Shown here: piece by piece, positions 8,027-17,041 of the stretch | Layout of the letters: each line of letters starts with the position of its first letter | Position numbering within the stretch: position 1 is the first letter of the stretch | Source: JAABTH01 sp964492615 | GTDB lineage: Bacteria; Bacillota; Dethiobacteria; DTU022 | Direction of reading: 5' to 3' | Assembly: GCA_964492615.1 (NCBI GenBank) | Contig: CAZBKZ010000001.1 | Span: 1-64,000 of the forward strand | Length of the DNA stretch: 64,000 nt | Made by a program: the position numbers and the translations under genes | The notes under the pieces: generated by a model | Seen by the model: only the letters and a program-made list of their open reading frames with translations | The model's database searches: none | Told to the model about the DNA's origin: nothing

Positions 8027-8775
8027 TAAAGCACCACCTTTTCAGCAGCTAAAAGAATTGTGATAAGAAAGAGCGGCAGAGCGGCTCTTATCAGATCCCG
8101 GCTTAGAATACGGCGCGGAGGGCCGATAGGCAGGCTGCCCTGGAAACCACGGGAAGCCATTGCCCGGTAAACTGTTTCGGAACGGTTAAGCGATTTAATG
8201 AAAAGGCCGCCTGCTATTTCACCATAAACAGCAAGGGAAGTGCGGCTGATGCGGCCCTCAAAAAGCCTCGCTATTAAAGCACGCATCATGGTCTGCACTT
8301 CATGAATAAAGAGAAAACCGTAACGGTATGCAAGATAAATAATAGTGGTCACTACCGCAGGCATTCTTAAATGTTCAAGAGCCTCCAGCAGATTTTCAAT
8401 CGGTTGGTTGTTGAAAACGAAAAGGGTAAAAGTCATTGCTGTAAGCACCTTTAATGAGAGCCGCAGCACCATTTCAACCCGGTCGGGCGGCAGCGGCAGC
8501 CCTGTGCTGAAAAGCAGGGGCAGACTCATCAGGGCAAGCAGGGGCAGTAAAAGGGCAAGCCTCCTCAAAAGTTGAGAGAGAGCAAGTCCGCCAATCAGGG
8601 CAAAGCAGAGGGCAAAGATAAAGGCTGCTGTAAGCAGAAGGGGGCTCTGCAGGGAAACAACGCCCAGGATAAATATTAGTCCGGCAATAAGCTTAGTGCG
8701 CGGTTCCCAGGGCAGCCCGGCATTATTAATTGCATGCTGATCTTTAAGCGCGCGATCATGATTACCGTGCCCCAT
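8026..8775 (-). CDS. cbiQ: CbiQ, T-component of cobalt ECF transporter
   Basis: Membrane coupling subunit linking CbiM to CbiO. About 249 residues with several hydrophobic segments and the two Ala-Arg-Gly-like coupling motifs of the family; the second is recognisable as YRAMASRGFQG. ATG at 8775 shares one base with the hemA stop codon and has AAGGAGGTC correctly spaced before it. A seven-residue upstream extension would overlap hemA and is rejected. The coupling to hemA ties the cobalt transporter to tetrapyrrole synthesis. Confidence 0.9.
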   Translation of the reverse strand: MGHGNHDRALKDQHAINNAGLPWEPRTKLIAGLIFILGVVSLQSPLLLTAAFIFALCFALIGGLALSQLLRRLALLLPLLALMSLPLLFSTGLPLPPDRVEMVLRLSLKVLTAMTFTLFVFNNQPIENLLEALEHLRMPAVVTTIIYLAYRYGFLFIHEVQTMMRALIARLFEGRISRTSLAVYGEIAGGLFIKSLNRSETVYRAMASRGFQGSLPIGPPRRILSRDLIRAALPLFLITILLAAEKVVL

Positions 8776-10088
8776 TAATTGACCTCCTTCCGGCAAACAG
8801 CCTTTTCTTCCTGGACTTGCTCTCCCTTTAAATCAAAGAGATAGAGCAGCGATCTAATGTGTTCACTCTCATGCCGCTGCAGCGCCTTATCTTTGATCCG
8901 CAAAATCGGTTCCTTTAATATAGCGTTCATGATCGACCTGGTCAGATTTTCTACTGCCAGCTTTTCCTTATCGTTTAAACGGTTTAATTTATTTTCTAGA
9001 CACCTGTCTGTCTCCAACCGGCGAATTTGATCAGCCTTCTGCCTCAAAGCCCTGATTACAGGAACCACTTCCAGTGTTTTAAACCAGGCCTGAAAGTTTT
9101 CAGCTTCGGAGGCAACCAGGGTCCTGGCGGCTGATGCATCTTTCTCTCTTTCCAGGCGGTTACTTTCGGCAGCCTGCTGCAGGCTGTCCATATCGTAAAG
9201 GAAAACATTTTCAAGCTCGCGCACCGCCGGATCAATATCACGGGGCACGGCTATATCAATAATAAATACCGGTTTATGGTTGCGCTGCTCCATTACAGCA
9301 GCCAACTCTTCTTTACGCAACAGCAGGTGAGGGGCGCCGGTGGAGCTGATGATAATATCAATAGCAGGCAGGGTCTCTTTTTTACGGCTGAAATCGATGG
9401 TGCGTCCGTTAAAGTTAGCGGCCAGGTTTTTAGCTCGCCGGTGAGTTCTGCTGGTAATCCGGATATCCCGGGCCCCCAATTCATGGAGGTGCTTCAAAGT
9501 AAGCCTCGACATTTTTCCGGCGCCGATCACCAACACTTTTAATCCTTCAAAAGAGCCGAGCTCTTTTTTAATCATCTCTACCGCGATATAGCTTACGGAA
9601 ACTGAATTGTGATTAATTCTGGTTTCGGTCTGCACCTTTTTGGCACAGCGTATAGCCTGCTGAAAAAGACCATGCAGTTCTTTACCCACAGCATCCTGCT
9701 CTACAGCTTTTTCATAGGCCTCCCGCACCTGCCCTAAAATCTGGGTTTCACCGAGCACCATGGAATCGAGGCCGGCAGTTACCCTGAATAGATGGGAAAC
9801 AGCTTCAATGCCGCTGTAATAATAAAGGCAGTTTTCAAGATCGCAATAGTTGTCGCCTCTTACGTTTGCCAACATTTTAAGCAGGGCATCCCGACCGGAA
9901 ACAGCATGGGCAGTGAGGGCATAAATTTCGGTGCGGTTGCAGGTGGAAACAATAACACACTGGCTGACCGGACTGCTGCCAAACAGATAAGTATAGGCTT
10001 CGGCCTTGTGTTTGTCGGCAAAAGCTACCTTTTCCCTCGTTTCCAGGGATGCTGTTTTGTGGTTGATGCCCAGAACAATTATTTGCAT
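8775..10088 (-). CDS. hemA: HemA, glutamyl-tRNA reductase
   Basis: NADPH-dependent reduction of glutamyl-tRNA(Glu) to glutamate-1-semialdehyde, the first step of C5-pathway tetrapyrrole synthesis. The 437-residue protein has the catalytic Cys50 in STCNRTEIYAL, the VLGINHKTA N terminus, AGLDSMVLGETQILGQV, and a Rossmann VIGAGKMSRL. The ATG at 10088 matches the conserved N terminus; a 53-residue basic extension reaching into hemL is not credible. It is unusual only in being followed directly by cobalt transporter genes. Confidence 0.95.
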   Translation of the reverse strand: MQIIVLGINHKTASLETREKVAFADKHKAEAYTYLFGSSPVSQCVIVSTCNRTEIYALTAHAVSGRDALLKMLANVRGDNYCDLENCLYYYSGIEAVSHLFRVTAGLDSMVLGETQILGQVREAYEKAVEQDAVGKELHGLFQQAIRCAKKVQTETRINHNSVSVSYIAVEMIKKELGSFEGLKVLVIGAGKMSRLTLKHLHELGARDIRITSRTHRRAKNLAANFNGRTIDFSRKKETLPAIDIIISSTGAPHLLLRKEELAAVMEQRNHKPVFIIDIAVPRDIDPAVRELENVFLYDMDSLQQAAESNRLEREKDASAARTLVASEAENFQAWFKTLEVVPVIRALRQKADQIRRLETDRCLENKLNRLNDKEKLAVENLTRSIMNAILKEPILRIKDKALQRHESEHIRSLLYLFDLKGEQVQEEKAVCRKEVN

Positions 10089-10110
10089 GCTATACCTCGC
10101 TTCGTTCGGA

Positions 10111-11424
10111 TCAGGAGACCTGTTTTTGCCGGCTACGGTGTTCACTGACTGCGGCAAAGGCCCTGCCCGCCGCCTTAATCGTCGCTTCAATATCTTGATC
10201 ACTGTGCGCGGCTGAAATAAAGGCCGTTTCAAACTGCGACGGGGCAATGTATACCCCTTCTTTCAGCAGGACACGGAAAAATATTTTAAAAGCCTCTGTA
10301 TCAGAAGTTAAAGCGCTCTCGAAATCCAAAACACGGTTATCGTTAAAAAAGGTGCCGAACATGGAACCGATGGCGCTCTGCTGTACGGCAACCCCGGCTT
10401 CCCTGGCCGCCAGAACTAAGCCACTGGTCAGTTTTTCACGCTTACGCTCCAGCTCCTGATAAAAATTGCCGCTTTTTATAATCTTTAAAGTTTCTACTCC
10501 GACCGCCATGGCCAAAGGGTTGCCAGATAATGTGCCTGCCTGGTATACGGGGCCGCTGGGTGCCACTTGATCCATAATATCCCGACGTCCACCATAAGCG
10601 CCGACGGGCAGGCCGCCGCCGATAATTTTCCCCAGGGTGGTCAAGTCAGGGCAAATCCCGTAATGCTCCTGCGCTCCGCCGTAACCGACCCGGAAACCGG
10701 TTATAACTTCATCAAAAATTAAAAGAGAGCCGTGTTTAGCGGTCAGGCTGCGCAGCCCTTCCAGGAACCCGGGCTTAGGCAGGATCAATCCCATGTTGCC
10801 GGCCACCGGCTCAACAACTAAAGCGGCGATTTCCCCACCCCGGCAGGCAAAAGCTTCTTCAACAGCGGCAAGATTGTTAAAGGGAAGAATAATCGTGTCA
10901 CCGGCTGTGCCACCCGTTACCCCGGGGCTATCGGGACAACCCAGGGTGGCGGCACCCGAACCGGCTTTAATCAGGAAACTGTCACAATGGCCATGATAAC
11001 AACCTGCAAATTTTATCACTTTAGGACGCCCCGTATAACCCCTGGCCAAACGCAGCGCGCTCATAACCGCCTCGGTACCGGAGTTAACCATCCGCACCAT
11101 TTCCACAGAGGGAAGCGCGTCGGTGAGCAGGCGGGCCATTTCTGTTTCTAAAGCTGTTGGAGCGCCAAAACTTGTTCCCCTGGCGGCCACCCTGGAAATT
11201 ACAGCAACTATTCGGGGGTCAGCATGCCCCAAAATAAGCGGCCCCCAGGATCCTACATAATCAATATAACTATTGCCATCCACATCATAAACTTTACTGC
11301 CTTCTCCTCTTTCTATGTAGATCGGCTGGTGCATAATTGATTTCATGGCCCGGACAGGGCTGTTAACCCCACCGGGAATTACTTTTACAGCTTCTGCATG
11401 GAGTGCTTTAGATTGTTCATACAT
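10111..11424 (-). CDS. hemL: HemL, glutamate-1-semialdehyde 2,1-aminomutase
   Basis: PLP enzyme converting glutamate-1-semialdehyde to 5-aminolevulinate. At 437 residues it is normal length. The PLP lysine lies in TLGKIIGGGLPVGAYGG; FDEVITGFRVGYGG and the N-terminal PGGVNSPVRA are diagnostic for GSA aminomutase rather than other class III aminotransferases. It is 28 bases downstream of hemB and 22 bases upstream of hemA. Confidence 0.95.
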   Translation of the reverse strand: MYEQSKALHAEAVKVIPGGVNSPVRAMKSIMHQPIYIERGEGSKVYDVDGNSYIDYVGSWGPLILGHADPRIVAVISRVAARGTSFGAPTALETEMARLLTDALPSVEMVRMVNSGTEAVMSALRLARGYTGRPKVIKFAGCYHGHCDSFLIKAGSGAATLGCPDSPGVTGGTAGDTIILPFNNLAAVEEAFACRGGEIAALVVEPVAGNMGLILPKPGFLEGLRSLTAKHGSLLIFDEVITGFRVGYGGAQEHYGICPDLTTLGKIIGGGLPVGAYGGRRDIMDQVAPSGPVYQAGTLSGNPLAMAVGVETLKIIKSGNFYQELERKREKLTSGLVLAAREAGVAVQQSAIGSMFGTFFNDNRVLDFESALTSDTEAFKIFFRVLLKEGVYIAPSQFETAFISAAHSDQDIEATIKAAGRAFAAVSEHRSRQKQVS

Positions 11425-11451
11425 TTATACAACCTCCTGCTATTCAGGTTT

Positions 11452-12429
11452 TTATTGCTGCAACCATCGCGCTGCATCGTAAGCATGATATGTAACAATA
11501 AGATCAGCTCCAGCACGTTTCATAGCCAGCATATGTTCAAGAACAACAGCCTCTTCTTCAATCCAACCCCGTTCAGCGGCAGCTTTAACCATGGCATATT
11601 CACCGCTGACATTGTATGTTAAAAGAGGAAGGTAAATTTCATCTCGCACTGCTTTAATCACATCAAGATAAGCCAGGGCCGGCTTGACCATGATCATGTC
11701 AGCCGCTTCCTCAACATCTAACCAGGCTTCACGTAGCGCTTCCCGCACATTAGCAGGATCCATCTGGTATGTGCGACGGCAACCAAAACGGGGAGCCGAA
11801 GCGGCTGCATCCCGAAAAGGACCATAATATGCTGATGCATATTTAACTGCATAGGAAATAATTAATTTATCAGTAAACCCTTCACTGTCCAGAACATTAC
11901 GAATCGCCGCCACCCGGCCATCCATCATATCTGAGGGCGCTACAGCATCAGCACCTGCCCGAACATGAGAAAGGGCTGTTTTTGCAAGCAGGTCAAGCGT
12001 TTCATCATTAAGAATTTCTTCACCAGCAACCAACCCGCAGTGCCCATGATCACTATAACCACAGAGACACACATCTGAAATCACCAGCATGTCGGGAAAC
12101 TTATCCTTAATTGCCCTAACGGCACTCTGCACTGCTTCACCAGAATCCCAGGCAGAACTGCCGCGGGCATCCTTATAGGCTGGAATCCCAAAAAGTATTA
12201 ATCCCGGCACACCAAGGTCGGCCAACCGTCCTGCTTCATTCAGGGCAAGATCTACCGAGTAACGAAATATTCCAGGCATTGATTCCACTGGTTCAGCTTT
12301 TTCCACTCCGTTAACAATAAAAAGAGGCGCAATGAAATCACCAGGAGTTAATGACGTTTCCCTGACCATGCCACGCAGCTGATCGCTGCCACGAAGACGT
12401 CGGGGTCTTTTAACGGGCAGGGGCAGCAT
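11452..12429 (-). CDS. hemB: HemB, porphobilinogen synthase
   Basis: Condenses two 5-aminolevulinate molecules to porphobilinogen. About 325 residues. The Schiff-base lysines are in the IISYAVKYASAYYGP and MVKPALAYLD segments. The motif DVCLCGYSDHGHCG carries three cysteines, as in zinc-dependent enzymes. Three near-adjacent starts exist (12438, 12435, 12429); 12429 has the best-spaced AGGTG. The start region overlaps the end of cobA-hemD. Confidence 0.95.
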   Translation of the reverse strand: MLPLPVKRPRRLRGSDQLRGMVRETSLTPGDFIAPLFIVNGVEKAEPVESMPGIFRYSVDLALNEAGRLADLGVPGLILFGIPAYKDARGSSAWDSGEAVQSAVRAIKDKFPDMLVISDVCLCGYSDHGHCGLVAGEEILNDETLDLLAKTALSHVRAGADAVAPSDMMDGRVAAIRNVLDSEGFTDKLIISYAVKYASAYYGPFRDAAASAPRFGCRRTYQMDPANVREALREAWLDVEEAADMIMVKPALAYLDVIKAVRDEIYLPLLTYNVSGEYAMVKAAAERGWIEEEAVVLEHMLAMKRAGADLIVTYHAYDAARWLQQ

Positions 12430-13969
12430 GCTCATCACCTGCCTTTCCAGAATAGTATTGTTTTATCGCTTGTATTAATCCGTCAATCGTGTAAAATTCA
12501 GCTTCGCAATCAACATATATTCCATGTTCAATCGCAGTGGCAGTTGTAACCGGACCGATTGAAGCAACAGCAACCTTTTTCAGATACTTCTTATACTCAC
12601 TGCCAAGCAGGGAGACTAAGTTATGCACTGTGGAGGAACTGGTAAAGGTAATCATGTCGATCTGCTGATTGACAAGCTGTTGCTTAAGTAATTCTGCATT
12701 GACTTTGCCGGGCAAGGTCCGGTAAGCAACCACGTTATCAACTTGAGCACCCACCCTGGCCAACTCGTTGGCCAACAGAGGCCTGGCCAGATCTGCCCGG
12801 GGGAGAAGAACTTTATCTCCCGGCTTGATTTTCTCACTGATTATTTCTAGCAGGGCTTCCGCGCGAAACTGTTCGGGACGGTAATCAACTTTTAACCCCA
12901 GGTTTCCTAACGCATTTTCTGTTCCCGGGCCGATAGCACATATATTAATCCCTTTAAGATTACGTATATCCGAACCTAAGTCTTGCAAACGATTAAAAAA
13001 ACCTTTAACCCCGTTTATACTTGTAAATATCAACCAATTGTAATCACTCACCGACTCGATAACCCGATCAAGTTCATGAAAATTATGGGGAGGAGCAATT
13101 CGGATCAATGGGTATTCCATGGCCTTTGCCCCCAGTTCTAAAAGACGGGTTGACAGCTGACCTGCCTGTTCATATGCTCTTGAAACAATTATCCGACGGC
13201 CAAAAAGGGGTTTTTTTTCAAACCACTGCAACTTTTCACGCATTTTAACCACTTTACCTATAATAATTATTGACGGGTAAGAAAAATTCTGCTGATCGGC
13301 CTTATCTGCTATATCAATGAGGGAGCCTATCAGCGTTCTTTGCATCGGTTCAGTCCCCCTGTATATCAGGGCAACTGGCAAATCCGGACTCATCCCTTCC
13401 TGTAGCAACTTTTCTGTAATATCCCTCAATTTTCCCAAACCCATAAGGATCACCAGGGTTTCCCTGCATTGGGCCAGGTACTGCCAGTCAAGGTCACCAT
13501 CTTTTTTTGCCGGATCTTCATGACCGGTAACTACAGTAAAACCTGCTGCCAATCCCCGGTGGGTAACAGGAATACCGGCATAAGCAGGAACTGCAACCGC
13601 AGAACTAATCCCGGGAATAATATCAAAAGTTATACCCATTTTTGCCAGCAGTAAAGCTTCTTCTCCACCGCGGCCAAACACAAAGGGGTCTCCCCCTTTA
13701 AGGCGAACCACCATTTCTCCACGGCGGGCTCTCTCCGCCAGCAAATCGCTGATTCTTTCCTGGCTCATGGTATGTTCACCCGGTTTTTTGCCAACATAAA
13801 TTAACTCTGCATCTTTCCTGGCTTCCTTTAACAGGTTATCAGACACCAGGCGATCATAAATTATTACATCGGCCTCCCTGATACAGCGCAACCCTTTAAC
13901 AGTTATTAAATCAACTGCGCCGGGTCCAGCCCCGACAAGAAAAACCGAACCTGATTCTTTAATACTCAT
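12410..13969 (-). CDS. cobA-hemD: CobA-HemD fusion: uroporphyrinogen-III C-methyltransferase / synthase
   Basis: Bifunctional 519-residue protein. Residues about 1-245 are SUMT (CobA), which methylates uroporphyrinogen III twice to precorrin-2; VGAGPGAVDLITVKG, RLKGGDPFVFGRGGEE and the PGISSAVAVPAYAGIPVTHR region are all present. Residues about 260-510 are uroporphyrinogen-III synthase (HemD), weakly conserved as usual, with a recognisable FTSSSTVHNL segment. Such fusions are common in Clostridia. It overlaps hemC by 11 bases. Confidence 0.94.
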   Translation of the reverse strand: MSIKESGSVFLVGAGPGAVDLITVKGLRCIREADVIIYDRLVSDNLLKEARKDAELIYVGKKPGEHTMSQERISDLLAERARRGEMVVRLKGGDPFVFGRGGEEALLLAKMGITFDIIPGISSAVAVPAYAGIPVTHRGLAAGFTVVTGHEDPAKKDGDLDWQYLAQCRETLVILMGLGKLRDITEKLLQEGMSPDLPVALIYRGTEPMQRTLIGSLIDIADKADQQNFSYPSIIIIGKVVKMREKLQWFEKKPLFGRRIIVSRAYEQAGQLSTRLLELGAKAMEYPLIRIAPPHNFHELDRVIESVSDYNWLIFTSINGVKGFFNRLQDLGSDIRNLKGINICAIGPGTENALGNLGLKVDYRPEQFRAEALLEIISEKIKPGDKVLLPRADLARPLLANELARVGAQVDNVVAYRTLPGKVNAELLKQQLVNQQIDMITFTSSSTVHNLVSLLGSEYKKYLKKVAVASIGPVTTATAIEHGIYVDCEAEFYTIDGLIQAIKQYYSGKAGDEHAAPAR

Positions 13970-14903
13970 TTTCTATACACTCCATTTTGATTTGCTCGAG
14001 AATAGTGCCACAACCCTGCTGCAACAACTTCCCGGCCAATGAAAGACCAACTGCATCAGCCTCTTCCAGGTTACCTTTTTCTGTAGCACGAAATATTATC
14101 GATCCATCAAGCGAAGCAACCAATCCGGTAAGCATTAAAAGATCGTTCTCAATCACGCCAAGCGCTCCAACAGGAATCTGGCAGCCACCTTCAAGTTTTT
14201 TTAAAAAAGCTCTTTCAGCCTTTACTGTGGCAGAAGTTAGGGGACAGTTGATATTAGAAATCATCGCCAGCAGATCTCTGTCTACTATCCTTGCTTCTAC
14301 TCCTATTGCTCCCTGGCCCACAGCCGGCAAACAAACATTACCCGGCAGTACTTCACTGACACTTTCTAACCAGCCCATCCGAGCCACTCCTGCATAAGCA
14401 AGAATTAAACCATCAAATTGTCCCTCTTTAAGTTTCCGGTAACGGGTCTCTATATTCCCACGGATAGAGCATATGTCCAAATGTGGATAGTGATGTTTTA
14501 ACTGAGCCCTGCGCCTGAGACTGCTACTGCCGATTTTAGCTCCCGTCTCCAGATCAGTTATTTTGGTTCCCTGGGGATTCCCGATAAAAACATCCCACGG
14601 TTTTTCCCGCTCTAGTACCGCCCCAATCTGCAATCCGGGTGGAAGTTCAGTTGGCATATCTTTCATACTATGAACTGCCAGATCTATTTCTCCATCCAAC
14701 AGGGCATTTTCCAGTTCCTTGATAAATATTCCCTTATCATTTATTTTTTCTAAAGGTATATCAGTGATTACATCGCCAGTGGTTTTAATGGTCTTAACTA
14801 AAAAACTAATATCATGTAATTTTGTTTTCAGTGCTGAACACACCATATCAGCCTGTATAAGAGCCAGACGGCTGCTCCTGGTGCCGATTACCACCTCTTG
14901 CAT
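13959..14903 (-). CDS. hemC: HemC, hydroxymethylbilane synthase
   Basis: Polymerises four porphobilinogens to hydroxymethylbilane. The 314-residue protein has IGTRSSRLALIQAD at the N terminus, HSMKDMPTELP, RRRAQLKHHYP and the dipyrromethane-cofactor cysteine in LEGGCQIPVGALG at about residue 240. The start lies inside the end of the preceding dehydrogenase gene, giving translational coupling. Confidence 0.95.
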   Translation of the reverse strand: MQEVVIGTRSSRLALIQADMVCSALKTKLHDISFLVKTIKTTGDVITDIPLEKINDKGIFIKELENALLDGEIDLAVHSMKDMPTELPPGLQIGAVLEREKPWDVFIGNPQGTKITDLETGAKIGSSSLRRRAQLKHHYPHLDICSIRGNIETRYRKLKEGQFDGLILAYAGVARMGWLESVSEVLPGNVCLPAVGQGAIGVEARIVDRDLLAMISNINCPLTSATVKAERAFLKKLEGGCQIPVGALGVIENDLLMLTGLVASLDGSIIFRATEKGNLEEADAVGLSLAGKLLQQGCGTILEQIKMECIENEY

Positions 14904-15574
14904 TTATTAACCCCGCTTTCGTCCCTTTTTGTAATAGCCCCTCTGCCTTTAATAAAATCTTCTATCAGCTGCATCGCTTCTGTTTCATCCATGTTGATAA
15001 ATATTTCATAAAAAGAACTATCGGCCAGGTATTCCAGAATAGTCTTGCGCTGTTTATTATCTTTAATCCGGGAGATAACTAACGGTCTTATTTTGCATAA
15101 AAATAGGGTGTAGCGCTTATACTCGGAGCCAAATTGTTCCTTCAGTTTATTCCTGATCCGGCAGGCCAGAGCCGGGCTTGCCCCACCAGTGGAAACTGCT
15201 ATGCTTAGCAGTCCCCTTTTAAGCTGTGCGGGAACAAGAAATGAACAGTTTCCCGGTTCATTAACCGTATTAACCAGGATTCCCCGATCATTGCAGACCT
15301 GGGCAGCAGTGTGATTAACCTGGTGATCATCCGTAGCACAGATTACCAGAAAACGATCTGATAGATATACCGGCCGATAAATATCAGCAATATATGTAAT
15401 TTTTTCATCTTTTTGGTATTGCTTTAGTTCAGGAAGAAGCTGTGGGCTGACAACGGTTACTTTACCATTATAACCGAGCAAAAAGTTAACCTTGCGCAGG
15501 GCAACACGGCCACCGCCAATTACCAGACAATCTCGATTAGATAAATTAATACTTAGCGGACAATAAAGGGACAT
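14888..15574 (-). CDS. Precorrin-2 dehydrogenase (Met8/CysG N-terminal type)
   Basis: NAD-dependent oxidation of precorrin-2 to sirohydrochlorin, the substrate of CbiX; it may also act as ferrochelatase for siroheme. 228 residues with the Rossmann loop VIGGGRVALRK (about 18-28), the family's VNTVNEPGNCSFLVPA segment and VSTGGASPALACRIR. The methyltransferase half found in CysG is absent here and is supplied by cobA-hemD. ATG at 15574 has GGAGG upstream, directly after the riboswitch terminator, making it the first gene of the operon. Confidence 0.92.
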   Translation of the reverse strand: MSLYCPLSINLSNRDCLVIGGGRVALRKVNFLLGYNGKVTVVSPQLLPELKQYQKDEKITYIADIYRPVYLSDRFLVICATDDHQVNHTAAQVCNDRGILVNTVNEPGNCSFLVPAQLKRGLLSIAVSTGGASPALACRIRNKLKEQFGSEYKRYTLFLCKIRPLVISRIKDNKQRKTILEYLADSSFYEIFINMDETEAMQLIEDFIKGRGAITKRDESGVNKCKRW

Positions 15575-15587
15575 GTAAAACCTCCAT

Positions 15588-15622
15588 AAAAAAACTCCGG
15601 CTTCCCTGTAAGGCTGCCGGAG
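15588..15622 (-). terminator. Intrinsic terminator between riboswitch and first operon gene (proximal)
   Basis: CTCCGGC/GCCGGAG stem (15616-15622 with 15595-15601) followed on the minus strand by seven T. It ends only a few bases before the ribosome binding site of the first gene. It is the second of two terminators in the leader. Confidence 0.85.
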
Positions 15623-15634
15623 AATTACTCCCAT

Positions 15635-15666
15635 AAAAAATGCGCCAGTGAATGCTTGTACGGCGC
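15635..15666 (-). terminator. Intrinsic terminator in riboswitch leader (distal)
   Basis: GCGCC/GGCGC stem (15662-15666 with 15642-15646), 15-base loop, followed by six T on the minus strand. It lies between the aptamer and the second terminator and is the probable expression platform or part of it. The short stem makes it weaker than the proximal one. Confidence 0.65.
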
Positions 15667-15709
15667 TTTCTTACGCGACCAGCCCTTTCACTCGAAGGGG
15701 AACGTTGCG

Positions 15710-15864
15710 ACTTTCAGGCAGGTCTCCTGGCTTACAATCATCACCTCCCCCCCCTTCCCGGCTCATTGCCAGTGGGTTGCTGGGCTTGGCTCCTGCTTAC
15801 AGTGACGGGATCGCACCGGATTTTCACCGGTTTCCCTATTCACCCATAACGGGCACCTGAAAGT
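15710..15864 (-). promoter_or_regulatory. Cobalamin riboswitch
   Basis: On the minus strand the conserved boxes occur in order: GGTGCC, AGGGAA, CCGGTGAAAATCCGG, a CCCGTCACTGTAA box, CCACTGG, GCCGGGAAGG and finally GCCAGGAGACCTGCC. The outer P1 stem is ACTTTCAGG/CCTGAAAGT (15856-15864 with 15710-15718). Two intrinsic terminators follow before the first gene of the hem/cbi run. By analogy with known elements, bound adenosylcobalamin should favour termination. Together with the leader this fills the 360-base gap from 15575 to 15934. Confidence 0.95.
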
Positions 15865-15891
15865 ATATATGAAGTTTTAATAATATTAACA
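15862..15891 (-). promoter_or_regulatory. Candidate promoter for riboswitch transcript
   Basis: The minus strand just upstream of the aptamer has TTAATA, a 16-base spacer and TATACT. The -10 is good but the -35 is poor, and the -10 touches the P1 stem, so the exact start is uncertain. An alternative is read-through from cbiZ past a weak GCCTGT hairpin. Confidence 0.3.
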
Positions 15892-15934
15892 CAGGCCCGG
15901 AAGCCTGTCCAGAATAAATTTATACTACACCGCC

Positions 15935-17041
15935 CTACATTGCAGAAAGAAGGCGGCTAAGCGCCCGCTTCAGTAATAATTGCATGGCGACCGCCAGTTC
16001 ATCCCTTTCCAGGGGAAAGCTATTACTTAATAAGAGTATATCCTTATCCACACCGGGGATAAAAGAGATAATTTCGGATGCAGCCTCAAGTGTATCATGG
16101 GTATCTGCCAGGCGCCACCTTAAGAGATCAACAAGATGCCCGTATAGTGTAACCTTGAGAATAATGCTTTCATCTCTGCTGACTCGTCTGAGCCGGGAGT
16201 TGAATAAATCTCTATCTGTTTCACCGGTTTCAGTCAGAATACAGTATTCCGCCCACAGGGTTTCTTCGTTTAAACCAAACCGACTTACTCTTTTCAACAT
16301 ACTGCCCCGGGCATAAGCTTCAAATCCATTTTCGGCAACAAGGGCGGCAATAACAGTATTTTTTACCAGATCGCCTGTTATTTGCCCCAGCTTAAAATGT
16401 GAACCTGCATTGGTCAGTTCCACCGGTGAGTCAAGATTGCTGACAACTATAATCCCGTCTGTACCTGAACCGGTAGCCAGACCGTCTGAAAAACAGCTGG
16501 GTGCTAATACTTCCTGCAGGGCTGCAGTTTTTGCTTCACTGCACAAGGTAAGCGTCCTGGTCATCGCTCCCCTGGTCAAACAGGCATCTGTATGAAGAAT
16601 TATGTTTATAGTTCCCGCATGGGCACGAACAGGCATTCCCTTTTTTTCATGCCATTCTGTCGGGTCGCCAATTCTGTTTCCGCTCACGTCCAGACCGGCA
16701 GTCACTACTGCGGTCAGTTTAAAATCATCGTAACCAGCTTGTTCAACCTGCACATACTTCATTTTTGCCGCTGTACTTAACCCTGTAGAATAATTGGGGT
16801 TTAAGCCAAGTTCTTCGACTATTGAACGAATGTGACCTTCACAGGTTGGAGCGCGCATCTCACAGCATTCATCTTCCCTGCCATATACCTCACTGTAATT
16901 AAAAAGGGTATGCAGATCATCACGCATACCACCGTTTAAGAAGGATGTACTGAGAACTCTGCGCAAACCGGATAATTTTATTATTGCAGAACGATCATCA
17001 CAGGTGAGGATGTCCCCACCAGGCAAGGTTAATTGCTTCAT
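15935..17041 (-). CDS. cbiZ: CbiZ, adenosylcobinamide amidohydrolase
   Basis: Cleaves the aminopropanol side chain of (pseudo)cobinamide to cobyric acid for corrinoid salvage or remodelling. 368 residues. CbiZ-type features include SGLRRVLSTSFLNGG near the start, GLSTAAKMKYV, VTAGLDVSGNRIGDP, and a C-terminal GTGTDGI-like SGTDGIIVVSN. The ATG directly follows the TAA of the upstream sensor gene, so the two are almost certainly cotranscribed and coupled. It is separated from the hem/cbi operon by the riboswitch. Confidence 0.85.
   Translation of the reverse strand: MKQLTLPGGDILTCDDRSAIIKLSGLRRVLSTSFLNGGMRDDLHTLFNYSEVYGREDECCEMRAPTCEGHIRSIVEELGLNPNYSTGLSTAAKMKYVQVEQAGYDDFKLTAVVTAGLDVSGNRIGDPTEWHEKKGMPVRAHAGTINIILHTDACLTRGAMTRTLTLCSEAKTAALQEVLAPSCFSDGLATGSGTDGIIVVSNLDSPVELTNAGSHFKLGQITGDLVKNTVIAALVAENGFEAYARGSMLKRVSRFGLNEETLWAEYCILTETGETDRDLFNSRLRRVSRDESIILKVTLYGHLVDLLRWRLADTHDTLEAASEIISFIPGVDKDILLLSNSFPLERDELAVAMQLLLKRALSRLLSAM

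Noticed and set aside
10089..10247. 53-residue N-terminal extension of HemA
   Set aside because: It runs into hemL, is very basic and unlike any glutamyl-tRNA reductase; the conserved N terminus begins at 10088 with a ribosome binding site.
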